From G963678445 sp963678445 (GTDB lineage Bacteria > Hydrogenedentota > Hydrogenedentia > Hydrogenedentales > G963678445): 64,000 nucleotides of DNA. The DNA is taken from contig OY782877.1 in assembly GCA_963678445.1 (NCBI GenBank), positions 868,001 through 932,000 on the forward strand. The letters are read 5' to 3'. The notes beneath the pieces were generated by a model. The model did not search any database. It had not been told where the DNA came from and worked only from the letters and a program-made list of their open reading frames with translations. Shown in pieces: positions 8,934-17,288 of the stretch; the stretch's first letter is position 1, and every line of letters begins with the position of its first letter. Made by a program: the position numbers and the translations under genes.

Positions 8934-9811
8934 TACAGATGATCCGACAACGTTGGTCCCGCCTTGCGGAAAACAAAAATACCACTGCCCAGCGACAACA
9001 CCGCCAACACCGACGGCCACGCCAGCAACCACAAATCCGGGAAACGCTGCTCAAACAGGATCTGCCGATACGCCGTCAACAACTCCGCCATCGGATTCAA
9101 CAGATACGCGCGCACAATCCAGGGATAATACCCCGCCGCCCACTCCGGCACATTCGCCGCCTGCGTCACAAACTCCAGTTGATAAAAGACCGGCGACGCA
9201 TAAAAGCCAAACACCAACGCCACATTCGTCATATAGCCAATGTCGCGATAATGCACATTCCCACACGACAGCAACAAGCCCAGCCCCACAATGATCGCCA
9301 GTTGCAACGCAAACACCACCGGGAACCAGCACAACGCCAGACTCAACCCGCCCCCCAGCAACACATGCACCAACAACAGCACCACAAAACCAATGCAGAG
9401 ATTCACAAACGGATAGCCCACCGCCGCCATCGGCACGATCTCCCGCGCAAAACACACCTTCTTCACCAACTCCCGATTATCAATCAACGACTGCGTAGCG
9501 CTATTCAGGCCCGCCGCCATAAACTGCCAGAAGATCAAGCCACACAACAACGTCGCCGCCATCGGCGGCGCATCCACCCCCGGCGTTGTTGGCACCCGCC
9601 CCCGAAACACAAACGTAAAAATAAACGTCAACACCGCCATCAACGCCAACGGCTCAAAAATCGCCCACAAAAAGCCCATCACCGCATAGCGATACCGCAC
9701 CCGCAGATCCTTCCACACCATATCCACCAACAACTCCCGCGCCCGGATCAGATCAGGCACAATACGCCACACCTGACGTTGCGTTGTGCTTGTGTAATAC
9801 AAATGACTCAT
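8933..9811 (-). CDS. ABC-2 type polysaccharide export permease (Wzm type)
   Basis: An integral membrane protein of about 292 residues with the typical Wzm/TagG opening (RARELLVDMVWKDLRVRYR) and six predicted membrane segments. These include the first one in VMGFLWAIFEPLALMAVLTF and the last near LLAWPSVLAVLSLGSGIFVF. It forms the channel for export of an O-antigen- or capsule-like glycan with the ATPase encoded next. In-frame starts exist at 9811 and 9820; neither has a clear Shine-Dalgarno sequence. I use 9811, where the family-like MSHLYY sequence begins. The gene starts 33 bp after the LRR reading frame ends, so it may be read from the same transcript as the NACHT region. Confidence 0.9.
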   Translation of the reverse strand: MSHLYYTSTTQRQVWRIVPDLIRARELLVDMVWKDLRVRYRYAVMGFLWAIFEPLALMAVLTFIFTFVFRGRVPTTPGVDAPPMAATLLCGLIFWQFMAAGLNSATQSLIDNRELVKKVCFAREIVPMAAVGYPFVNLCIGFVVLLLVHVLLGGGLSLALCWFPVVFALQLAIIVGLGLLLSCGNVHYRDIGYMTNVALVFGFYASPVFYQLEFVTQAANVPEWAAGYYPWIVRAYLLNPMAELLTAYRQILFEQRFPDLWLLAWPSVLAVLSLGSGIFVFRKAGPTLSDHL

Positions 9812-9843
9812 AGCGCACATGGTAGCACCGCGACCCCGCCCAT

Positions 9844-10668
9844 TTAAAGCCACACGTCCTGCTTCCGCCACTCCAGATGCGCAGGAGGATCTAGCCTAAG
9901 CGTTCCCGCTTCCGCACGCTTCCGCAACGCCTCCGGAATCGACACCAAGGCATCGCAGCCGGTTAGATCAAGAAATTGTAGTTTTTTCAGCTTTTGTAGC
10001 GGCGTCATATCGCTAAGCTGACTACAGTCCCTTAGATATAGCGCTTTCAAATTCCCCAAGTTCTGTAGCGGCATTATATCACTAAGCTGGCTACAGTTGA
10101 CTAGGAATACGAATTGCAATTGCCCCAAATTTTGGAGCGGCGTTATGTCACTAAGCTGGCTACAGTTGACTAGGAATACGAATTGCAATTGCCCCAAATT
10201 TTGGAGCGGCGTTATGTCACTAAGCTGGCTACAGTTGACTAGGGATAGGCATCGCAATTTTTCCAAATTTTGGATCGGGGTGATATCCCGGATCCGCTTG
10301 CAGCCGGACAAGCTGAGCTGCGTTAACGAGCTGTGAAGTCCTTTTCTGGGGATAGGAAAGCTTGCATGGGATTCTGATAAGAGCACCTGAATTACCGAAG
10401 AAAAAGAAGAAGAAGAGCAAAACCAATTAACCTTTTGCTGGCTAAGGAGTTCCCAACGCCAACAGGCCTCCAATGCGGCCTTTCGCTTGTTATCGCTCAG
10501 ACCGCTGTAGGGATCGCAACTTAGTTGCGAAAGCAGGGTAACCGCTGTATTGTAAGGACGGTTATCAAAAGTTTCGTATTCTTCAGAGCTTTTTACAATA
10601 GTTTTAAGCGAGTTTTCAATTTCCTCAAATTGGGGCCAAAGATCCAGTCGAGCAGGATGTCGGGCCAA
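9844..10668 (-). CDS. LRR sensor half of a frameshifted NACHT-LRR protein
   Basis: A 274-codon frame overlapping the end of the NACHT frame. It contains five to six leucine-rich repeats of 23 residues with the core LQFVFLVNCSQLSDITPLQN, which matches the cysteine/asparagine-containing LRR type. The first 80 residues (EEIENSLKTIVKSSEEYE onward) continue the NACHT protein in the -1 frame. LRRs are the ligand-sensing end of NLR-type proteins. Two repeats are identical at the DNA level. The ATG at 10668 lies inside the NACHT gene without a ribosome site, so the frame is most likely the 3' part of one original gene of roughly 790 codons. It could be made by frameshifting, or be separate if the slip is real. 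Confidence 0.75.
   Translation of the reverse strand: MARHPARLDLWPQFEEIENSLKTIVKSSEEYETFDNRPYNTAVTLLSQLSCDPYSGLSDNKRKAALEACWRWELLSQQKVNWFCSSSSFSSVIQVLLSESHASFPIPRKGLHSSLTQLSLSGCKRIRDITPIQNLEKLRCLSLVNCSQLSDITPLQNLGQLQFVFLVNCSQLSDITPLQNLGQLQFVFLVNCSQLSDIMPLQNLGNLKALYLRDCSQLSDMTPLQKLKKLQFLDLTGCDALVSIPEALRKRAEAGTLRLDPPAHLEWRKQDVWL
10087..10224 (-). repeat. Two identical 69-bp LRR-coding repeats
   Basis: The segments 10087-10155 and 10156-10224 are identical over 69 bp, i.e. one 23-residue leucine-rich repeat copied exactly in tandem. The identity continues about 19 bp into the next unit before diverging. The flanking units at 10018 and 10225 are related but clearly older. The lack of synonymous change points to a very recent duplication inside the sensor domain. 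Confidence 0.95.
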
Positions 10669-12215
10669 TTGTAGCGGTCCAGCAGTTCAAAGGTAAGCAG
10701 GAGGGTTTCCTGCCAGGCATTGTGGTCAGCCCACTCTCGTAATTTTTCAGGGGGGAAAGGTTGAGTGTCGGGAGGACTCTGAGGATCGCCGTAACAGGGC
10801 AGCCATCGGTGTTTTTTAATCTGTTGGACAAGGTAGTAGGCGGCAAAATACTCCTGGAAGGAAAGATGGATGAAGGCGTACTCCTTCACACCGCGAGGTA
10901 GCAGCAACCCACTACGACGGGCGATGTGTTGCAGGAAATTCCGGGCTTCTTCCTGGGTCTGGATGCTGGCGCTACCCAGTTCCTGCATTGCTTCGTTGAG
11001 CCAGTGTTGGGCCTCCTCTTCTGAAACCAGGATCTCCCGGGTTTCCTGTTTTTTGCTTTTTTTTCTGCCATCGCCCCGTCGGCATTGCATTTCAAAGGCA
11101 ATCTTGCCGAGCCAGTACTTTTTATCCTTAAGGTGATATTCGGTTTCACGAATGCCCCGGAAATCATCGATGGATTCAAGGTACGCCTGCGCAATGTCAT
11201 TGTAAAGCTGGGCGCGCCCGTGCGGCAGATGGGCGCGGTTGCGGTGAATCAGGGCCATCATGGTGAGCAGTTGCGGAATACGGGCAAGACGCTCCGTACC
11301 GACATTCTTCCGAAGCGCCTCAACAAAGCTTTGCGCCCGGCTCTCTTGTTCACTCTCAACGGTTTCATGCTGCACATACCAGTTGAGGGCAAAGCGTTCT
11401 ATGGCGGTATTGTCAAATGGCGCCACATAGTTTAGCGTGGCTACTTTGGTCTGGACATCACCCGCAACAGACGAAGGGGATAACCTGAAAGGCAATGTCC
11501 CCTGGTTTAATTTGGATGGCTGATATACATCCATCTTTTCTTGGGACGTTTCATGAAAAGGAAGCGTATCATAGCCAACGATGCGGGAGGTAAGCAGCCA
11601 GCGGCAGCTCGGGTATTCTTTCATCCCGTCGTGAACGGCTTTGCACAGGGCGCGTCGGGTTTCGATATTGCCAACCTCATCGAGTCCATCGAGCAGAAAG
11701 AGGGCTTGCCCACTTTTCAGAATACCTTCCAGAAGGGGTCTGTCTTCGCGCAGGGCCTGTGCAACGGGCCGTTCCAGAAAATGATTGAGCAGGCTGTCCC
11801 AGGTGGTTTTGGGGCCGAGGGGCAAATCCCGCAGGATAAAGGGCAGGGGAATAAGACGACCGTAGCGAAAAATCCAGGGGTTTTCTGTGGGTTGGGCGAA
11901 CTGCCATGCGATCCAGTTGATCAGGGTGGATTTGCCCACACCGGGATCGCCCAACAGCACGAGATGGTGGTCCTGTTCCAACAAGTCCAATATTGGGGTT
12001 GTTTCCGGCCAGTTTTCCGGAGCCTGATCCGGGGAGATGCGTTCACGCGACAGACGCGGCTCCACATAAAGATGGTCCAGCGGCACATCAGGCTTGTCAC
12101 GCAGATGCGGCAAGCCCAAAAAGCGGATATAGCCGTGCCATTGGTGTATCTGGTCGAAATACGCAATCAGCGAGGCATTGTCCCAGGGGTCGATATGGAA
12201 ATCAGATTTCGTCAT
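10593..12215 (-). CDS. NACHT NTPase, putative antiviral NLR-like protein (N-terminal part)
   Basis: A 540-residue STAND-class NTPase. Walker A is GDPGVGKST (89-97), Walker B is ALFLLDGLDEV (171-181) with the acidic pair typical of NACHT, and a sensor-like LLTSR lies near residue 209. The middle (DNTAIERFALNWYV onward) and the winged-helix-like region before YAFIHLSFQEYFAAYYL are also typical. Bacterial NACHT proteins are known anti-phage sensors. The frame ends in a short out-of-frame tail; LRRs continue in the -1 frame just downstream. The start is 6 nt after the KAP gene stop, so the two are coupled. No recognised effector domain precedes the NACHT domain; the first 75 residues are short and of unknown function. 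Confidence 0.88.
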   Translation of the reverse strand: MTKSDFHIDPWDNASLIAYFDQIHQWHGYIRFLGLPHLRDKPDVPLDHLYVEPRLSRERISPDQAPENWPETTPILDLLEQDHHLVLLGDPGVGKSTLINWIAWQFAQPTENPWIFRYGRLIPLPFILRDLPLGPKTTWDSLLNHFLERPVAQALREDRPLLEGILKSGQALFLLDGLDEVGNIETRRALCKAVHDGMKEYPSCRWLLTSRIVGYDTLPFHETSQEKMDVYQPSKLNQGTLPFRLSPSSVAGDVQTKVATLNYVAPFDNTAIERFALNWYVQHETVESEQESRAQSFVEALRKNVGTERLARIPQLLTMMALIHRNRAHLPHGRAQLYNDIAQAYLESIDDFRGIRETEYHLKDKKYWLGKIAFEMQCRRGDGRKKSKKQETREILVSEEEAQHWLNEAMQELGSASIQTQEEARNFLQHIARRSGLLLPRGVKEYAFIHLSFQEYFAAYYLVQQIKKHRWLPCYGDPQSPPDTQPFPPEKLREWADHNAWQETLLLTFELLDRYNWPDILLDWIFGPNLRKLKTRLKLL

Positions 12216-12221
12216 GGTTAC

Positions 12222-13589
12222 TCAGTGTAATATGTACTCTTTAATTTTGGAGGCGACAGGGGCTTCTATTTCGATAAAAAGCTTTTGCATCCAGAAAACG
12301 TCTCCTCGCGTAGGATCAAGGTGGGCATTGTGGAATGTCGGCGGTTGAGGCGTAGGAGTGTTATCCATTTTTGATTGTCCAAAATAAGGAAGCCTCATAT
12401 CACTAAACCAAACTGCTTTAAACATGGTTTCTTCACCGTAGGCCCATTTTTGTATTTCAACGAAGAAATTAGTATCTTTTTCTATCCGTCGATACAGTTC
12501 CGGATGAAAATGATAGAGACCGGCCATGGCAATGCAAAGTTCAGGATCAAACGTGTTGGGAATCGCCATAAAACGGAGCAGCGTAGCGGCAAAGGCTTTT
12601 ATTTTGCGGGGATTACGCGGCAAGCAATCATGTTTGTTGATAACTCTAGCAATCGCCCCTTTTGTATTCCTATCCACATCGCCCAACCATTTGTTAAGAT
12701 TACCAGCAGGGTCGATTACCAACGGGAGATGCCAGAAAGACTGGCAAATTTTCTCAAGGTATTCCTTTACCAGCGTGCTGTTAAATTCATTGTCAGTGGG
12801 AATATGTTCTGCAACGGCAAGTTCGATAAAATTGCGATCCATACCGATAACAAAGAGACAACTGGGGATGTTGAGGTAAATCTTGATGCCTTCAAGGAGA
12901 CGATAGGCGGCTTCCGGCTCACAACGGTCCAGATCGTCCACCAGAATAACCAGGCGTTTGTTTTTCCCGATAAGCTGGCTGATGGCTTCGTTTAAAAGAC
13001 CGCGAATGGTGTGGGTGGGCAGGGGCGTGGCATGATGTCGCGCTTCCCATTGCTCCCCAGCCTGTTGAATTTTGGAGGGCGCGATACCGATCATTTCTAT
13101 AATGCTTTCAAATGTCAGAAGGCTGCTGCGTATAGTCACTTCCCCCAGTTTTTTAGCTTTATTCAGCATTTTTTGTTTCCATCCCAATTGATCGCAGATC
13201 TCATGGAGCAAGGCGACAATCGGATTGTGGTCATGCTGATAACGCCAGGCTTCGAACCAGACAACGGTAAGCTCTTCCTTGTCTTCCCAGTCCTCGCCAA
13301 ACAGTTTTCTGGCCTCTTCTTCACAAAGCTTTTGATATGAGGGAGGTTTTTCGGTGTCTTTTTCCACTTTTTGAAGAAGTCTTGTATGGCAAAGCTCCTG
13401 CGATTGGGGACATTCGCCGGTAAGGTAAAACTGGAGTTGGTGCAGAAAGCTGGTTTTACCGCTGCCCCAGGCCCCGTGAAGACCGAAAACGTAGGGCGGA
13501 TTGCACTGCGCAATCTGATCGCCCAGTTCTACGACCAGCGGGGTGCGCTCAAGTTGATCGACCAGTGTCGGTTCGTCATTGTGTAACAT
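12222..13589 (-). CDS. KAP-family P-loop NTPase
   Basis: A 455-residue KAP NTPase. Walker A is GAWGSGKTS (39-47), Walker B is RLVILVDDLDRCEP (from about 212) and a CLFVIGMDRNFIELAV sensor segment follows. Many KAP proteins carry membrane helices between Walker A and B; here this stretch (about 140-195) is amphipathic and shows no clear transmembrane segment, so a soluble form is likely. AGGAGG lies 11 nt before the ATG. KAP NTPases are frequent in defence islands and in phage-exclusion genes. Its direct coupling to the NACHT-LRR gene suggests the two act together, but the mechanism is inference. Confidence 0.88.
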   Translation of the reverse strand: MLHNDEPTLVDQLERTPLVVELGDQIAQCNPPYVFGLHGAWGSGKTSFLHQLQFYLTGECPQSQELCHTRLLQKVEKDTEKPPSYQKLCEEEARKLFGEDWEDKEELTVVWFEAWRYQHDHNPIVALLHEICDQLGWKQKMLNKAKKLGEVTIRSSLLTFESIIEMIGIAPSKIQQAGEQWEARHHATPLPTHTIRGLLNEAISQLIGKNKRLVILVDDLDRCEPEAAYRLLEGIKIYLNIPSCLFVIGMDRNFIELAVAEHIPTDNEFNSTLVKEYLEKICQSFWHLPLVIDPAGNLNKWLGDVDRNTKGAIARVINKHDCLPRNPRKIKAFAATLLRFMAIPNTFDPELCIAMAGLYHFHPELYRRIEKDTNFFVEIQKWAYGEETMFKAVWFSDMRLPYFGQSKMDNTPTPQPPTFHNAHLDPTRGDVFWMQKLFIEIEAPVASKIKEYILH

Positions 13590-13618
13590 TCGCTGGGGTG
13601 CCTCCTACATGTTACTTC

Positions 13619-14200
13619 CTATAGCTCAATCCGTGTGCCGAGCAGGTCGAGGAATTTGGCAAGCCAGGCGGGGTGGGCGGGCCAGGCGGGTGCGGTGACG
13701 AGGTTACCGTCAACATGGGCCTGATCTACGGGAATTTCCTGGTACGTGCCGCCGGTGCCTTCAATTTCGGGACCAACGGCGGGGTAGGCTGCGCAGGTGC
13801 GTCCGGGAAGCAGGCCGGTGGCGGCGAGGATTTGGGGACCGTGGCAGATGGCGGCGATGGGTTTGTTGGCTTCGATGAAGTGCCGGGTGATATCGAGTAC
13901 CTGGGGGTTGAGACGCAGGTATTCGGGGGCGCGTCCACCGGGGATAAGAAGTGCGTCGTAATCCACGGGGTTGATTTCGTCGAAGGTGGCGTTGAGCGCA
14001 AAGTTGTGCCCCGGCTTTTCGCTGTAGGTCTGGTCGCCTTCGAAGTCGTGTATGGCCGTACGCACGGTGTCGCCTGCTTTTTTATCCGGACACACCGTGT
14101 GAACGGTGTGTCCGATCATCAGCAGGGCTTGAAAGGGAACCATGATTTCGTAATCTTCCACGTAGTCGCCAACAAGCGCGAGAATGGTCTTTGCCGCCAT
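13619..14200 (-). CDS. DJ-1/PfpI family protein
   Basis: A 193-residue class I glutamine-amidotransferase-like protein of the DJ-1/PfpI/YhbO group. The nucleophile elbow is AAICHGPQ with C119 and H120; E15 in YVEDYE is the usual acidic partner, and ALLIPGGRAPEYLR is the conserved loop. Family members act as proteases, glyoxalases or deglycases and in stress defence. AAGGAG precedes the ATG by about 9 nt. It lies 30 bp upstream of the KAP gene on the same strand and may be its operon leader, but a functional link to the defence genes is only positional. Confidence 0.93.
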   Translation of the reverse strand: MAAKTILALVGDYVEDYEIMVPFQALLMIGHTVHTVCPDKKAGDTVRTAIHDFEGDQTYSEKPGHNFALNATFDEINPVDYDALLIPGGRAPEYLRLNPQVLDITRHFIEANKPIAAICHGPQILAATGLLPGRTCAAYPAVGPEIEGTGGTYQEIPVDQAHVDGNLVTAPAWPAHPAWLAKFLDLLGTRIEL

Positions 14201-14299
14201 AAGATATGCTCCTTTTACTCTATCGTTATAAGAGGCGTTTTGACATATTCTTCAGACAGGTGTCGACTATACCGCATCGACCGGTCCCCTGGAATAGCG

Positions 14300-14914
14300 T
14301 CAGGATTTCTTCTCGGCCGCCTCTTTTGCAGCCTTTTGTGCCGCTTTATGCGCCTCATATTTCGCAGGGTATTCTGTATTCACCCACTCTTCAAAGGGGA
14401 GAGAACTGCCTTCGTACAGGGTTAAAAGTTCGCCAATGGGGGCGCCCATGAAACCCGGACCGAATTGTCCTCGTGCCGTTTCCACGCTTTCGCCTTTCGT
14501 CAGCAAATAGCAGGCAGCCGCCACACCGGTACGGTGCGTGCCACCCTGGCAATGCACCAGAAAGGGTTTTTCGGCGGTATGAAGCAATTTCAAAAAGGCC
14601 GACAACGATTCTGGATCGGGAATGCTGTTTTTCGACCAACCGAAATCGTAATGCGCCAAGCCTACTTTCTTGCAGGTTGCCACCTCTTCGTCGTACCAGG
14701 GCTTGCCCGTATTTTCACCCCGGAAATTGACCATGGTTTTGATGCCCCATTTGTCGACAGCGCGCTCGATAGCGGCCCCTGTCATCTGGGCAGAACCGTA
14801 AAAGCCGCCTGCCTCCACAACGCGATAATTGTCGAGTACAAAATAGTAGTACGCTGTTCCCCCCAACGCCAACGCAATACACAACACAATACCAAGAGCT
14901 ATTTTCTTTTTCAT
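14300..14914 (-). CDS. Membrane-anchored dual-specificity/tyrosine phosphatase-like protein
   Basis: A 204-residue protein with an N-terminal hydrophobic segment (residues 5-27) that either anchors it or is a signal peptide, placing the rest outside the cytoplasm. The cysteine phosphatase P-loop HCX5R is complete: HCQGGTHRTG at 121-130 (C122, R128). D100 in WSKNSIPD is a plausible general acid. The C terminus is a lysine/alanine-rich charged helix. Cysteine phosphatases of this type remove phosphate from tyrosine, inositol phosphates or lipids; the substrate is unknown. It stands about 100 bp from each neighbour and is probably its own unit. Confidence 0.85.
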   Translation of the reverse strand: MKKKIALGIVLCIALALGGTAYYYFVLDNYRVVEAGGFYGSAQMTGAAIERAVDKWGIKTMVNFRGENTGKPWYDEEVATCKKVGLAHYDFGWSKNSIPDPESLSAFLKLLHTAEKPFLVHCQGGTHRTGVAAACYLLTKGESVETARGQFGPGFMGAPIGELLTLYEGSSLPFEEWVNTEYPAKYEAHKAAQKAAKEAAEKKS

Positions 14915-15017
14915 AGGATTCCCAACTTCATGCCAATTTGAATCTATAACGGCCCAAGCGTCGTTATGTAACCAATTCCATAAAATACCATACTGAAGCT
15001 ATCGAGGCAAAAGCAAT

Positions 15018-16520
15018 TCATTGGGCCAAACGCACGCGGATACGGTCGGCAGCAGCATGATCGAATTCCAGCACGTTGCCTGCATGCTCCACCTGCCAGA
15101 GAAGTCCATCGGCAGAGCGTCCCGCCAAGGTAATCGCTTCGCCGGGGGACAAGGTCGCCCCTTCTTTCGACGTACCCCCAGCCTCAAGCACCTGCCCCTG
15201 TTGTCCTGTGCGCAGCATACTCAGATATAACTCACCGCTTTCCAAGGCACCCTGCGGAATCTCCGCGCCATGCGGATCGTGCTCAGGATGCCCCAGACTG
15301 TGCGCCAGATAATTCACCGCATTTCTATCGCCTATGTGCTCCAGATGGTGTGCACGCGCATGCACTTCCTCCACCGGCGTACCCAAATGCTCCAGATACG
15401 CCTCCCAGAGGCGATGCGCACGCGTTATCCGGTTGGCTTCGCTACGCCCCTTTTCGCTGAGTGTGTATCCCGCTTCCCGCATTGAAAGCAAGCCTTGCGC
15501 AAGCAGCGATTGCACCGCATGGCGCACCTGCCCAGAAGGAATTTCCAGCGCCTCCACAAGGTTCTCTACCCGGTACGGCTGCGGGTCGTTACGCAGTAGC
15601 ACACGCAGTAAATCCTCCACCAACTGTTGCGGCGCCATACGGCGACGGCGACGCCAGTCGGATAAAAGGCCGTAGCGCGGCGCTACTATAAAGGCCAGCA
15701 TGAATTGTAAGGTGGTCACCACAATAATCGCACCGCCACCCGCTGAATCGATCCAGATGCTGAGATACAATCCCCCTATCACGCTCGTTACGCCAAACAA
15801 ACCCGATAAGAACATCATTCGTCCCAGACGATCGCTGAACATGTAGGCCGTCGACGCAGGGGTGATCAGCAGACCAACGACCAGGATTACGCCTACCATG
15901 CTTACACCACTTACCACCACCATAGACACACAGGTAGTCAAAAGATAATCGATCAGCAGCACCGGCAATCCGATCGATGCCGCCATTACTGGGTCAAAGG
16001 AGACCAGCTGAAAATGACGAAAGAATAAAACGATCAGGGAAAGCACCAAGGCCGCTACCAGCACCGCCACCCATAGATCGGCATCGGATACCCCCAACAC
16101 ATCCCCCATAATGAAATGCATGATATCAATGTGGATGTAGTTCCTAAACAGGGAAATCAGCACAACACCTCCGCCAAAAATACCGCAGTACATGATACCG
16201 ATGGCGGCGTCTTCCTTAATACGCGTTGCGCGCGATACAAAACTGATCAGCGCCACCGTCAGCACCGCCGCAAGCACGGACCCTATCAACATAGCGGGCG
16301 CATGTGCTTCTATCCCAAATAAAAGCTTCATAAACAGATAGCCGCCCGCGACCCCGGCGATCATGGCGTGCGACAATGCATCGCCCAGGAAGGCCATGCG
16401 ACGCAACACCACTAGACAGCCCACCACACCGCAGACCAACGCCACTACGGAGCCGCCCAACAATGCTTTTTGGAAAAACGCCTGGGTCAACGGCTCAACA
16501 AAAGCCTGATACAGAGTCAT
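15018..16520 (-). CDS. Metal ABC transporter permease fused to a DtxR-type regulator
   Basis: A 500-residue fusion. Residues 1-285 are an ABC-3 (ZnuB/TroC) permease with about eight membrane helices and the usual LGDALSHAMIAGV coupling region. Residues about 300-500 are a DtxR/MntR-like regulator: winged helix (LVEALEIPSGQVRHAVQSLL), dimerisation and metal site (VHARAHHLEHIGDRNAV and GHPEHDPHG), then an SH3-like tail. In free DtxR proteins the His/Glu residues of this region bind Fe or Mn. Start ATG directly follows the ATPase stop, with AAGGAGGAGG in front. The regulator half may sense cytoplasmic metal and gate transport rather than bind DNA; similar fusions exist in other bacteria. Confidence 0.93.
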   Translation of the reverse strand: MTLYQAFVEPLTQAFFQKALLGGSVVALVCGVVGCLVVLRRMAFLGDALSHAMIAGVAGGYLFMKLLFGIEAHAPAMLIGSVLAAVLTVALISFVSRATRIKEDAAIGIMYCGIFGGGVVLISLFRNYIHIDIMHFIMGDVLGVSDADLWVAVLVAALVLSLIVLFFRHFQLVSFDPVMAASIGLPVLLIDYLLTTCVSMVVVSGVSMVGVILVVGLLITPASTAYMFSDRLGRMMFLSGLFGVTSVIGGLYLSIWIDSAGGGAIIVVTTLQFMLAFIVAPRYGLLSDWRRRRRMAPQQLVEDLLRVLLRNDPQPYRVENLVEALEIPSGQVRHAVQSLLAQGLLSMREAGYTLSEKGRSEANRITRAHRLWEAYLEHLGTPVEEVHARAHHLEHIGDRNAVNYLAHSLGHPEHDPHGAEIPQGALESGELYLSMLRTGQQGQVLEAGGTSKEGATLSPGEAITLAGRSADGLLWQVEHAGNVLEFDHAAADRIRVRLAQ

Positions 16521-17288
16521 TTACGCCTCCTCCTTACGCATCAGATCGGTAAAGACACGCAGCTTACCCTCATACACCTCGCTTAACAAATCCTCCCGCA
16601 GCACCTGCTCCGGCGTGCCATAGGCATACAAACGCTGTTTCAACAGCGCCAGCTTGTCAAAATACTCCGCCGCCGTCGTCAAATCATGATGCACCACCAC
16701 CAGCGTACGCCCCTGCGCCTTGGCCTGAGAAAGCACATCCAACAATGCTCGCTCCGTTGCGGCATCCACCCCCGCAAACGGTTCATCCAGCAACAAAATT
16801 TCCGAGCCCTGCGCCAAAGCGCGCGCCATGAAAACACGCTGCTGCTGCCCGCCCGACAATTGTCCGATCTGACGATGCCGAAAATCGGCCATACGCACCA
16901 TCTCCAGCGCCTCCGCAACAATATGCCGATCCTTCCGACCCGGATTGCGCCACCAAGGCACATGCAAATACCGCCCCATCATCGCCACCTGCTCCACCGT
17001 GATCGGATAATCCCAATCCACCGAACCCCGCTGCGGCACATAGGCTACCTGCCCCTTGGCCGCCTGCGCTGGCTTGCCCAAAATACGCACCTCACCCACA
17101 TCACTGCGAACAAAGCCCAATATCGATTTAATCAACGTTGACTTACCCGCCCCATTGGGTCCGATAACCCCCACCAACTGCCCCGGCGCAATGCGCAAGG
17201 TACAATCCAGCAGGGCCGGTTTGGGACCATAACTCACCGTCACATGATCCACCTCAATCGCCAGCCGTTCTCCCTGTTCAATGACCAT
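16521..17288 (-). CDS. Metal ABC transporter ATPase (TroB/ZnuC type)
   Basis: A 255-residue ATPase with Walker A GPNGAGKST, signature LSGGQQQRVFMARAL, Walker B EILLLDEPFAGVD and a VVVHHDL switch. It drives import of Mn, Zn or Fe through the permease encoded next. Longer in-frame upstream codons exist, but GGAGG lies 6 nt before the ATG at 17288 and the start overlaps the preceding gene by 11 bp, as is common in coupled operons. The residues upstream would be arginine-rich and out of character. Confidence 0.93.
   Translation of the reverse strand: MVIEQGERLAIEVDHVTVSYGPKPALLDCTLRIAPGQLVGVIGPNGAGKSTLIKSILGFVRSDVGEVRILGKPAQAAKGQVAYVPQRGSVDWDYPITVEQVAMMGRYLHVPWWRNPGRKDRHIVAEALEMVRMADFRHRQIGQLSGGQQQRVFMARALAQGSEILLLDEPFAGVDAATERALLDVLSQAKAQGRTLVVVHHDLTTAAEYFDKLALLKQRLYAYGTPEQVLREDLLSEVYEGKLRVFTDLMRKEEA

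Noticed and set aside
8939..9847. A 302-codon plus-strand frame opposite the ABC permease
   Set aside because: Composition is dominated by H, R, Q and I with no motif, while the minus strand encodes a clear permease.
10018..10330. Regular repeats that could look like a CRISPR array
   Set aside because: The 69-bp units have no spacers and translate into leucine-rich repeats in one frame.
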